Made by a program: the position numbers and the translations under genes | Notes under the pieces: model-generated | Seen by the model: only the letters and a program-made list of their open reading frames with translations | The model's database searches: none | Told to the model about the DNA's origin: nothing | Shown: positions 1 through 10,510 of the stretch, in pieces | How positions within the stretch are numbered: the first letter of the stretch is position 1 | Layout: every line of letters starts with the position of its first letter | From: Auanema rhodensis | Lineage: Eukaryota > Nematoda > Chromadorea > Rhabditida > Rhabditidae | Length of the DNA: 64,000 bases | Assembly (NCBI GenBank): GCA_964057225.1 | Contig: OZ059894.1 | Coordinates: 16,274,476 to 16,338,475 of the forward strand | Reading direction: 5' to 3'

Positions 1-1362
1 AATTCTTCTATTGCAGCCAAAACTTCAACTGCTGTTTGTCCTGTTTCTGAGGCTTCGCCATCCTAAAGCCAATGTCGTAATAATATAGAATAGATAAATG
101 GATTTCATATTTTGTTAAATTTGTAAAGTATCATAGACTATGAATATTTTTTCCTCATTAAATTCTTTGGAATATATTCATTGATTGAAAATATAAGGAT
201 GTTTAATTGTCAAGATATGAATGTAAATTAATTTACTTTCATTCATTAACCCATCGAATTAAACCTGAGAGAAAATTTTTAAAACATACAATTCTCTCCA
301 GAGTCTTGACTTATCATCAACATGTGTAATCAATGTGTGAGTTCATTATTGATGAAACTGGACCCTTACTAGTCAAAAATCTAGTGGTCCTTGCTCCAAT
401 GTTTGTTTTGTTTTGCAACGTTTCAAACTTTGCAGCTTCTACGAAGTTTCAGTAACAATTGCTTTTCTATCCTTTTCCCGTATACATCTTGTCTACACAG
501 ATTGGTCAGAAAATAGGAAATTAAATTAAATGTTCGTTGAGACTTTCGTCTTTTCGTCCAAATATAGGTAAAACGTCTTTGATTTAAAAAAGTTTATTAT
601 GTAAATAATACCTGTATAGAGGGGAGAATAACAATCATTTTCCAAATGTCATTATAATTAGGAATTTTGCGAATAGCTTCTGCCAAGTTTCTGCAAATTG
701 TAAGAGTTTTTGACATTTTCAAAGTATCAGTACATAGCTTGTTCAGATAAAAGATCATCTCTTTCATTTTCTTCTATAACTGTCAAATTAGGATTAAAGA
801 CTCTAATCATTTTCTCCAAAGACGGCAGTTCAGTAGTACTGGACGGATGACTGCAAGAATCAAGCAAGCCTAAACACAAATTTTAAAAACTTAAATGTTC
901 TTTGTTCTTTGATTTCAATGGGCAGTTTATCAAAAGTGATTACCGTGCTGCAACATTGAAAAATTGGAATTGCAATAAGTTGATAAGTGGCCCATATCCG
1001 CATATATTGCTATAATTAGAAATTGAAACAAACTTTCATAATAGAGTATGAGATTATTTATACCTATGTCATTGGGCCGCAAACGATTACTATCCTCTCT
1101 TGAATTTCCGGAGGTTCTATGACATTTTTGTACGTCTTCTAAAACATAAGACAATGGGTAATCTAACATTTGTTCTGAATATTGCGAAGCCTAAAAATAC
1201 ATATTTTTCTTATGCTCTGTTAGCATAAACTACCTGAGTTTGTACTAATGTCATCCATTGGTCATAAAAATCACGATCTGTTGTTAATCGTTCTTCAATT
1301 CGTGTAATAGAGTTCGCATGAACGACCGTCAAGATAACTAGAGGAAGTATTAAGGTTATCAT
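1..1362 (-). CDS. secreted phospholipase B/GDSL-like protein, partial, catalytic motifs apparently lost
   Basis: Not a clear enzyme. Exons read on the minus strand at 1234-1362, 1064-1190, 944-1009, 734-869 and 612-690 join with matching phases into 179 residues. A sixth piece at 1-62, behind the acceptor GGCTTTAG, is phase-compatible but uncertain. The start gives a signal peptide (MITLILPLVILTVVHA). Residues 79-85 read RLRPNDI, the block that precedes the catalytic motif in phospholipase B1 proteins. Later TTELPSLEKMIRVFNPNL and IPNYNDIWKMIVI match the family's TTLPxxLRxFNP and the DWK(I/M) strand. Where the family has ALGDS (catalytic Ser) this protein reads IYADMGHLST, and where it has GGNDLC it reads ILPSIQ. 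I infer a secreted pseudoenzyme or a decaying gene. The C-terminus lies beyond the left edge. Confidence 0.6.
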
Positions 1363-4300
1363 CTTGTATTCATAATGGGACACGTCAAAGCTTTTTTTGT
1401 CTATCTTGAGTTTATACTTGGCATTAGTCTAAAAATATAGAAGGTTTGTTGAAACGATCAGAATAATGATGGAAAGAAAAGGCTTTAAAAATCTCAATTT
1501 TCTTGGTTTGCATGGAGTGTCAAGTTTGACAGATTAGGTATGGAAAATGGATCAACAACAAGAAAGACAAATTTAAGAGCTATAAGTAGAAAAGGTAAAA
1601 AGAGTTTAGTTAATGTTCGCTCAGCAATACTTTATTATTGCAGCAAACATAAGAGAAATGGAGTAAAACAAATTGTTTTTCATGATTATGAAGTTACAAA
1701 CTTGAAGAAGAGCGAACGTAACTTTTCATAATTGATATTTGTTTTGTGAATCACAACATCAATTTTAGACAAGAATCTTAACTAAACAATCTTTGTTTTA
1801 ATCACAATGATTAGTACTTTCCACTTTTGCTTTTTAGACATTAATTTTAGCATATTTATGAAAAATAAAAGTGATTTGGTCAAACGATATTCATGTGAGA
1901 GAACAACCAACTGACGTTTGCAATTGAAACAAAATAAATTGTCATCACGTGTAATTAGAATAGAAACAACATGATAATATGATTTGTTGAAATCAATAAT
2001 AAAGACAAGAAACATATATTATGAAAATAAAGCTGCAAGATATAAATATATGAAGAGTAGTTTATCAAGCACGAGAACATTATAGGAATGAAATGTTTTT
2101 ATATGTAATCAAATGGGCTTCGAGATAATAAAACTTTTAACGTATGGGCTTTTTTTCTTATGTAAGAATGAAGAGGGAAGTATTTTTTCCTCATAAACTT
2201 TGTTATACATGATCAAAGGGTAAAGTTGCTACAATTAGTAGTTACTCATGCGGACTTTACTATATACTGTCACAGGTTTGTGGTAACGATTAGATACAGT
2301 TGATGGCTAGTATAGGGGGGCATTGTGGAAGTTCCCAGAGCGTGATGAAATAGTAGAGGTACCAGTCAGGGCGGTTAAAATGACAGTAGAGGTGTTAGGT
2401 CAGTTAAACATAATATAACATATAACTTTTAGTATTCAATAATAGTGACAAAATAGAAAGCAGTTTGTTATAGGAATATACTATTAGACAAGTTAAGAAT
2501 AGCACAAAGTGTGAGCCGTAAATTTCATTTACATTAACTTGTTTTACATCGTCGATATGAATTTACAAAGAGTTTAAGAAAGAAAAACAATCTTACACTA
2601 AAATAGAATTCGCTGAAAAAAAATTAAAAGAAACTGCAACAAGACAGAAACAAGAAACACACAATGAGTGAGTAAGTTAAATCGTACGATTGTCAGAATT
2701 CTGTGCTTGTTTCGAAGTATCTTGTATATTTCTTTTTTAAGATACTAAAAAAGGAAAATTAAATTGGGTAAAGGAAGGTATTCCACAGCAACAGTTGTCT
2801 TTTACGGCGCCGCAAAGATGAATCTGCGCATTATAATTGGTTGGTTGCTGTACAATTCTGATGTGAGACCTTTCTTTCAAAATGTGTAAATTTGAATAGA
2901 TTGGTTTGAGAAATAAAATTTAAGTGAAAGAAATATGGAACGTAGGTTATCGAGAATATTTCTCCACATATGGATTGGATTTTTACTGTTCTCATCATCA
3001 ATCGAGATGAAGTAAGAGAGACGAGTTGAGCTAATGGAAACTGCGACTAGAAGGTTAGATAGAACGAGTCCTATTTGGTAAATGAGTGAGAGGCAAAAAG
3101 GGTGGGAGGCTGTCCGTCTGGCTGCTTCTGTGGTTGCCACTTCTCCGCAATAGCTCTCCGGAAGAAGTGAGAAGGAAATAGCTAAGATACAACTTAGAAA
3201 CAAAGTAAGCAATTCAAAATATACATATAGAGTTAACGGATACGAATTATTCATTTTCATTAAACGTAGCCATTTTTACCATAAAAAAACTAGTTCGTCT
3301 TTCATTTTTTTGCTGAATAGTATATTTATAAATGTCCTAAGAAGTGGAATCATATAACATATGACAAAAAGTACACGAATAAAGATAAAAACTTAGTTGT
3401 GTAAATATATGATACTTAGATGTTGTTCTTGGAAACACCAGTAACATCCATCATAATTAGACAAAGCTCCTTTCTCAGTTCAAGAAGAGCTGTTGGGCCT
3501 TAATTAAGTTGAAAAGCCAAAATATGCATTAACTACGTGAGAAGAAAAAGATGCGACATAGCCACTAATAATGGAACAACGAATACAAGTTAGTCAAGGA
3601 AAAGGACTAAAAAGAATAAACTGAGAAACATTTGAACATCCTATTGAAACCAATAAGAAGTGAGAGAAGAAGAAATGAAAGTTGATGAGGAGGGGAGGGA
3701 TGAACAAATTTAAGGGACAGCTGAGAAAACCTTCAAAATTGTCTTGAAACTCCACCTACTAGGTTTTAAGCCGTTGATCGGATTTTATTACATTGGTAGG
3801 CATTTCTTGATTGAAAACGAATCATCCGAGAAGCGTCGGGTTAATATAATTGATTAATTCAAACATGTAGATATATTAGTTCAAGCAAAGGATGAAACAC
3901 ATGCTCCCAAATGAAACGGTTTCCTGATTCGCACGAATAAAAAGTTTATGAAAATGTTTTCAATAGCCATGTAGTCCTCGAGAAGTACCTGGGTTCTGCT
4001 GATCTTTGAAATTTCTTTTTGACGTTTTATGCCATTATTCACCAATTTTAACTTATCGAATAATAAAAAGGAAATTAAATCCTGATGTTTCTAGATGTAT
4101 TGTTTAAAACAACAACAAAAAATAAGAGAAAAAACATGAACTTGATAGTCACGAAGGTGATATAATTGGTATTAAACTACTTTTTATGAAAGATAGAGAA
4201 AAGAATCAAACGAATTGATAGATCATTTTTATAATATATGTATTTGACAGCAGAAAAAGAATAAAATACAATTGTATTCTTATTGTTTTTCTTAAACGCA

Positions 4301-5515
4301 AATTAAAAAATCCAGAAAACCAGAAAAGTGCGAACCAGATCTATCTTTATTTATTTATCGTTCATTAAGTATTTAAATATCATACACTGATCTCATAAAA
4401 AGCGGCGTAATACGAAGAGGCTTACATAAACATATGTATAAAGACCTATCCTTTAAAAGTGTGAAGTATCTTGTATTCTGGGTTTTCATTTTCATGAATA
4501 TATAAAATCGTAACATTCAAAAATGATTAATTTAGTTAAATTTTCACTAAAAAGGGAATGCATTCTACTCTGTTACTATTTGGTTTGAAATTAAATTCGA
4601 TTTAAACCACGTGGAAATATGTTACACGTGCCACGTGTAGAACAATATACGAAAACACATTAGGCTTAGCGAATTTGGATTTAAAATGGTGTTAATTATA
4701 TATATCCTCTAGAGTTCTCGAAAGCAATTAGAATTTTGTGACGATTATGTAAGAATAATTTTGTTGGTAAACTGGGTAAAGGGAGAATTCTATAAAATAA
4801 ATTAATGCACATAATGAATACAGAGCAAAAGAAGTAATTACATTTCATAGTTATTAAAAATTAAGCTATAGCTCAAGGATACACCAACAAAACGGTGGAC
4901 AGAGAAAATGACTTGTTCTTGAAAATGTTGTCGGGACAGCCAGTGTTAATGAAGTGTACTTTAATTTCTCTTTCATTGCATACCGCTAATATGCACTGAC
5001 AAGATACACATAAAAAATTCCCGATACTTTGCTTCCAAAAAAAGGATTAACCGTTTTTAAACACGAGAATGTCAGTGAGAAGGCGATAACATTATAAAAG
5101 AATATCTGCACAAATTCGCCGGAGCTGAAAACCGGAATACATACATTTACCTTTCAGGACAATGTCAATCAGCACAGCATTACCATTTCAAGTGGGAGGT
5201 ATGAATAGAACCCGACAAACATTTCAGAAGGAAGCGATGCAATTGACGTCAGTACTCCCCCAAGAGAAATTATTAGAACTAGCAATGATTTCGAAGGTTT
5301 AACAGGGTACATGAAGACAATCAGTAAGGAAATAAATCTATTGAGTATCCACAAATAACAGTTTATCGTGTAGTTCGCTCATAAGAACTTTTCCGAAAAC
5401 GGTCACATTGAAACATGAGAGCTCAAAACATAGTAAGAGGATTTTCTACAAAAAAAGTGCGACGCTTCTAATAAGAAAAAAATCACAGAAAAAAAAATCT
5501 TATTAAAGTGAAGCA
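1363..5515. other. intergenic region, no supported gene
   Basis: About 4 kb between the phospholipase-B-like gene and the DnaJ gene. It is AT-rich with frequent stops and no chain of exons. A lysine-rich 63-codon frame at 1540-1731 (+) and a 127-codon frame at 2877-3260 (-) are the only stretches with any coding look. A cluster of three CACGTG sites lies at 4608-4637. A single CACGTG is at 1946-1951. Confidence 0.6.
2877..3260 (-). CDS. possible small secreted or membrane protein, unrecognised
   Basis: Single open frame of 127 codons. It starts with a hydrophobic stretch (residues 8-35, ending FSLLPESYCGEV) that could be a signal peptide or anchor. A short more GC-rich section (about 3060-3180) then encodes TTEAARRTASHPF, followed by a second hydrophobic run. 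Only a few cysteines are present, so it does not fit an insulin or nlp/flp precursor pattern. No splice-supported extension or homologue is recognised. It may be chance; length and the local GC rise are the only support. Confidence 0.2.
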   Translation of the reverse strand: MKMNNSYPLTLYVYFELLTLFLSCILAISFSLLPESYCGEVATTEAARRTASHPFCLSLIYQIGLVLSNLLVAVSISSTRLSYFISIDDENSKNPIHMWRNILDNLRSIFLSLKFYFSNQSIQIYTF

Positions 5516-7201
5516 TTAACTTTGTGCACATTGAACACTTTGTCCACCATGACCGTGACCACCCATATCATAATCACCATCTTCTTCATCTTCTTCATGA
5601 GCTTCAGAGCGTCCTCGACCATACTTCTCTTTTTCAAATTCCATGAGCGAAACTTCGGTTGCTCCATTAGGTACAGTATTCTTTGAACCTGGTGGAAGGC
5701 ACTCGGCAATGAGCTGTAAAGTTAGTTTTACATTTCGAAATTTAACATGCCAAACCTTATAACGAGATTCATCTTCTAAAAAATGGGGTTGAGGGAATTT
5801 TACGTCAAAGGTAACGAGCAAATTTCCCTTCAATTCACTATGGCGCTTATCTGGCATTCCCTCTCCAAGGATACCCAAAACGCTTCCTGGTTGAACAGTA
5901 GCTTTATTAAAATAGTTGAGAATAATCTTTCTGCCGTCAAGATGAGTTATCATAATCTCGAAACCACACAAAGCTTCATTTAAGGTGAGAACACTAAAAG
6001 TTCGAGTAAAAACCGAAGAAATTATTCGTCTTACTGTTTCATGTGTAAATCATTTCCTTCTCTGTTGAAAAGTTCATGATCAGCAATCTGGATAACAATT
6101 ATAACATCTCCAGCCTCGATATCAGGCTAAAAATAAATCATGAAAGAATTATTTGTAGGAAAAGAAATACATCTGCTTGATCTCCCTGTTGGGCGAATTT
6201 GATCTTTTCTCCATGCTCAACACCTGGAGGAATGGCGACTTCTTGTATTTTCATATCATTAATATATTTATTTCCTGAACATTTTCCACACTTATCAGCT
6301 TCGTCAACATCATCTCCTAAAACAAATTTCAAAAATAAGCAAAACGCTAATTAACACTAACCAGTTCCATTACAACGTGGGCAGTTAACAACACTTTGAG
6401 AGATAAGGTTGGCAGCAACTTTATGCATATGAATTTTTCTACCCTTTCCTTTACATTCTTGGCAGGTAGATCGTCTTTTAGATCTTGCTCCAGTACTTGA
6501 AAATTTTGACATTCCTTTCAACGAATTCTAAACATACCCATCACAATCGCGACAAACAATTTTTCGTGAGATCTTCAGTTTTGAGGTTTTGCCTTTGAAT
6601 GCATCTTCTAAAGTGATATTCAAAGGATGAACTGAATCAGGATATTTTCTTCTTCTATTGCGTCTAAATTGAAATTTCAAACATGTTATTAGTATTTCGA
6701 GAACTACCGTTCGCCTCCCATTCCACCGAAAATACCACCTAATCCACCAAAATCAGAGTCAAACATGGAGAACATTCCTTCATCGAACACTGAAAATGAG
6801 ATATTGAAATTAAGGCAACGAAATATATCTTACTTCCACCACCTCCGCCTCCTCCACCCTCTTTAATTCCGTCAAGTCCGCGAGCATCATACAATGCTCT
6901 CTTTTCAGGATTTGATAAAATGTCATAAGCAAAGCTGATTTCTTTGAACTATAAAAATTTTTTGTAAGATATAAAAAGAAGAAAAAACCTTATCCCCGGC
7001 ATCAGAATTTTTATCAGGGTGGTATTCCTTGGCAAGTTTACGATAGGCCTAAAATTTTGAGTTGAATAAAAAAAACATAGATGACGAAACCTTTTTCATC
7101 TCATCTTCAGATGCAGATGGAGAAACTCCTAAAATGTCGTAAAGCTTGGTTTCTCTCGGACGGCCAGAGCCTCCACCTCCTCCCATATTAGAGAAAAACA
7201 T
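5516..7201 (-). CDS. dnj-19: type I DnaJ/Hsp40 co-chaperone (DNAJA2 / DNJ-19 type)
   Basis: Co-chaperone that delivers clients to cytosolic Hsp70 and stimulates its ATPase. The spliced product is about 430 residues. The N-terminus is a short Gly-rich lead (MFFSNMGGGGGSGRPRETK), then the J domain KLYDILGVSPSASEDEMKK with the essential HPD in EYHPDKN, then a G/F-rich linker (FGGLGGIFGGMGG). The zinc centre has four repeats: CRDCDGTG, CQECKGKG, CPRCNGTG and CGKCSGNK; the first needs a 42 bp intron at about 6496-6537. Two substrate-binding beta domains follow (VLTLNEALCGFE, then ILGEGMPD), then an acidic tail. The protein ends CAQS, a CaaX prenylation box as in DNAJA1/2, implying membrane association. 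The DNAJA2/DNJ-19 rather than DNAJA1 assignment rests on the N-terminal lead and the EEVSL-like tail. The start at 7201 is the first ATG; a second lies five codons in. Confidence 0.95.
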
Positions 7202-7603
7202 TTCTGAAAAGCCGAGAGATTATGATGTCAATTTAAATGAATAATAATGGTATTGAGCTAAGAGAAGCAAAAACTATTTTATAGATCGTATATATCAAAA
7301 ATGATATATAGAAATATAATTAACAGAAAAAAATGCAATATAGTTTATGAGTATAAGAATGGTTAAAATTCTAGAATATTCTGGGCACATATCATATGGT
7401 TAGGCATATACGTCAAGGTGCTACCTATGGCGCAATCTCAGTGTATCTTGTCGTATGCACATCAGGTTTAAGATAAAGCTAAAGTTATATCGAAATTTCA
7501 ATTTTTTGTATTACTTTCTCTTTTAATTTTATTGGCATATCATTTAAATGTTTTTATATTTATAGATGTTGTATGATTTTTAATTCGAGGAGTTTGAAAA
7601 CAA
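7202..7603. promoter_or_regulatory. divergent intergenic region of the DnaJ and nuclear receptor genes
   Basis: About 400 bp between two head-to-head start codons, so it must contain both promoters. It is AT-rich, with no recognisable TATA box that stands out from background and no clear heat-shock element (repeated GAA/TTC triplets in phase). Confidence 0.6.
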
Positions 7604-10161
7604 ATGAGTGAAAAACTTCCCACCGGTATTTATGATATATACTTTTTCATATATTTTATTATTAATGTTTTAGGGACATTATGTGCAGTGTGTGAAGATT
7701 TTGCTACAGGAAATCATTATTCAGTCCCCTCATGTAATGGATGTAAAACTTTTTTTCGACGTGCTTTAGTGGTTTGATTATTATATTATGAGCTAAAGAA
7801 TATTAAATCTTTAGAATAAGAAGGAGTTTGTTTGTTTGGGAAAGCGTAATTGTCCTGTAAATAAAGGTAATTTCAGTAAAAACTTTCTGAAAAATAGATT
7901 TATATTAGGTGTTCGTTGTGCTTGCCGATATTGCCGTCTTCAAAAATGTCTTCAAGTTGGAATGGATAGAAATTGTATGTTATGCTATTGAATATATCAA
8001 TATATTTTTGAAATTATATTTCAGCAATACAAGGTGGTCGTGATAGAATTGGCTATACCAAAAGAACGAGGAAAAACCACAAGAACACGGCAGGTGATGA
8101 AGAACCTCGTCACAACGAATCGTACGTCACCCTTTATTTTTAATTTTCAATATTTTTCTTAAATATTATTATTGCATTCTCTTTCCGAATACACTTTTTG
8201 TGTATAGAGATTTCAATTTGCATTCTAGCAATTGAAAGAAGATTATGCGTTGACATATGCCTGAACAACACTTGGGATTAGCGCATGTTATTATCCTCGA
8301 TATGAAGAACTATGAAAATTGTATTTCTAATATTGATAATATGTTTATAATAGCATATAAATTTTCTATCAGTTATGATCATACTTAAGGAGTGGCTCTG
8401 GTTCTTGCTCACCCCCGCGTAATGAATTTGATCGCAGTAGTCCACCGGAAATTAAAGATTTAAAATTTGATTTTGTAAGTTTTAATAACAGTTATATGTT
8501 CACACTGTTATTTTTTAGACGTCTTATGGTCCGATGCTTGAAAGGTTAACAATGATAGAGAATAATTTTACATTACTTCTGAGTAGAGGTGAAATTGAGC
8601 CATATAGTTCATTAGATGAGGCATTAGCAGCTCCTAGTAAATTAAACGGTCCATTGAAAATAAAGGTATTTAATCCGATGTTAATGATGTTATAATGATG
8701 TTCAGTCTGAGATTGCAAATGCAAATATTAGCATGGATAGTGATCAGCAGCCATTTTGGAGATCACGCATAATAGCCTTGTATATTGATTGGGCGAAAAC
8801 ATTTTCAGCTTTCCGAAATTTGCCATATTCAGATAAGGCAAGTTTTCTATTTTTTTACAGCTGCTTAGCATATGATATCTCATCTCTCTAATAACAATGT
8901 TTAACATACTCTATATGCTAAATATTGAAACAAGACTTTGTTATAATTAATTACACAAGTTTAGGTGGCGCTAATTACAAATCATGCCAGCTCTTACATG
9001 ATATTATGTGAGGCGTTTAGAACTCCTGAGCACATAGATGAGGTAAAAATATATTTAGTCCCTATAGTCTTATTATATATATATATTCTTAAGGGAAGAA
9101 TTGAAAACTGTATCAACATGGCCAATTCGGCTCCCATGAGTGCCAGTGGACTTCTAAGCGTTGTGCTTAATGATTCTGTCGCTCGTTCTTTTGCCAACAC
9201 GTTAGAACTGTTTGTTTACTTGAAGAGTTTATAAAAAAACGATGAGATTTCATTTCAGAAAAACGAAAATCAAAAAAGAACATTCAAGCAATATGATTCG
9301 TTTACCAACGGAATATGGAAGTCTTCCTGCTGATTATGGTAGTTGGATTCCAATGGTACGATAACTTTTATTGATTATTAAAATTCCATGCAACATTTAT
9401 TGTCAAAATGTTTTTTATTCTTTATGAATAGTTTTATATTAAAATATCTAGGATTATGGTCATCCAATAGCTGGAAAAGAAGGGCGACCGGATATGCATG
9501 TCCTTTACAATTCTCTTGAACAACGTCAGAAAGGCACAGATCTCTGCCAAACTTCCTGCTTTTCATCGAATCAGACTGCTGGAGTGTATGAGAATTCTTT
9601 GTTAACATAATTATTTTTCAATTTTAAGATTAACCAGTCTAACATCTGTAATGGCTGCAATGATTGATTATATCTTGAAGCCTTTTCGCCAACTAAATGT
9701 ATCAACTACAGAGTTTGCAACATTACAAGCCATAATGTTTTTTGATCCCGGTTCTTCATTTTCATAGATATATTGAATACTCAACGATTTTTAAAGATAC
9801 GAATGGCATTGATGCAGCTTCCCAACGAAATATTGCTGCAGAACAAAAACGTTTGTTAACTGCTTTACACCGGCATCTTCTTCGCACCTACAGTGCTCAG
9901 GCTGCAGATGAGAGATTTGCAAACATTCTGTTAAGAATACCATCTATTCGTGTATGTTTTGATTAGTGTGCTTCAGGATTATTTTTTTATTTCCAGAAAG
10001 TTGCTGCTAAGAAAAATGAATCTTTGCAAATGATTGATATGCTCAATCTCTTTTCCATAAATTCTTTAGTGCGCGAAACTGCTCTTGGTATTCGTCCTCC
10101 AACTTCAACTACTCCATCTATAAGTGGTATAGCCCGAGGTGCAGATTATTGCACTGAGTGA
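7604..10161 (+). CDS. nuclear hormone receptor (NHR)
   Basis: Ligand-regulated or orphan transcription factor. A short first exon (MSEKLPTG) is followed by a C4 DNA-binding domain at residues 11-75: finger 1 CAVC...CNGC with P-box [10 protein letters not shown], finger 2 C-x5-C-x9-C-x2-C (CLGKRNC...CACRYC), then [13 protein letters not shown]. The P-box form is that of the expanded nematode HNF4-derived NHRs, not of DAF-12 or the canonical receptors. A Ser/Pro linker ([11 protein letters not shown]) leads to the ligand domain, with [19 protein letters not shown] (helix 3-4) and [15 protein letters not shown] (helix 7-8 signature). The last exon ends GADYCTE-stop at 10161. One exon (about 9095-9199) and a basic stretch TKTKIKKEH lengthen the domain after helix 5. 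About ten introns, mostly 40-60 bp. The specific C. elegans counterpart is not recognised. Confidence 0.92.
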
Positions 10162-10510
10162 GACAGCCAGATTTCTGTAATGTAAATTTGTATTTACTAT
10201 GATGTATATATCGTGATCGTCTCTTTCGTACTTTGTGATATCTTGATTCTTAGTTCGAACTCTTACTCGTTGAATTTTCTTTATTCTTGCCTCCTCAGCC
10301 GATCTTATTAACAATCATTCGAACTGCTCAATCGGGTTTTCAAAACATATTTTTCATGTTTGTGATATTCCTAGAATACAAGCTTGTATGTATAATACAA
10401 ATTTTTATATACTTAATTTTATCCAAATTATAGTATAATATTAGAGTCTTTATCTCATTTTATATAATCAAAAGTTTATTAAAGATTGTTACGATATTAT
10501 TTTTAATTGT
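10162..10510. other. convergent 3' intergenic region (NHR / amine oxidase)
   Basis: About 350 bp between two converging stop codons, holding both 3' UTRs. The composite TTTATTAAA at 10475-10483 reads AATAAA on the minus strand, 31 bp beyond the amine oxidase stop, and ATTAAA on the plus strand for the receptor gene. Otherwise nothing is seen. Confidence 0.6.
10475..10480 (-). terminator. polyadenylation signal AATAAA of the amine oxidase gene
   Basis: AATAAA on the minus strand 31 bp past the stop codon, the usual hexamer and a plausible distance. It overlaps a plus-strand ATTAAA that could serve the converging receptor gene. Confidence 0.5.

Noticed and set aside
5503-5709. Open frame overlapping the DnaJ C-terminal exon on the same strand
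   Set aside because: Out of frame with the clear DnaJ tail; it is a shadow.
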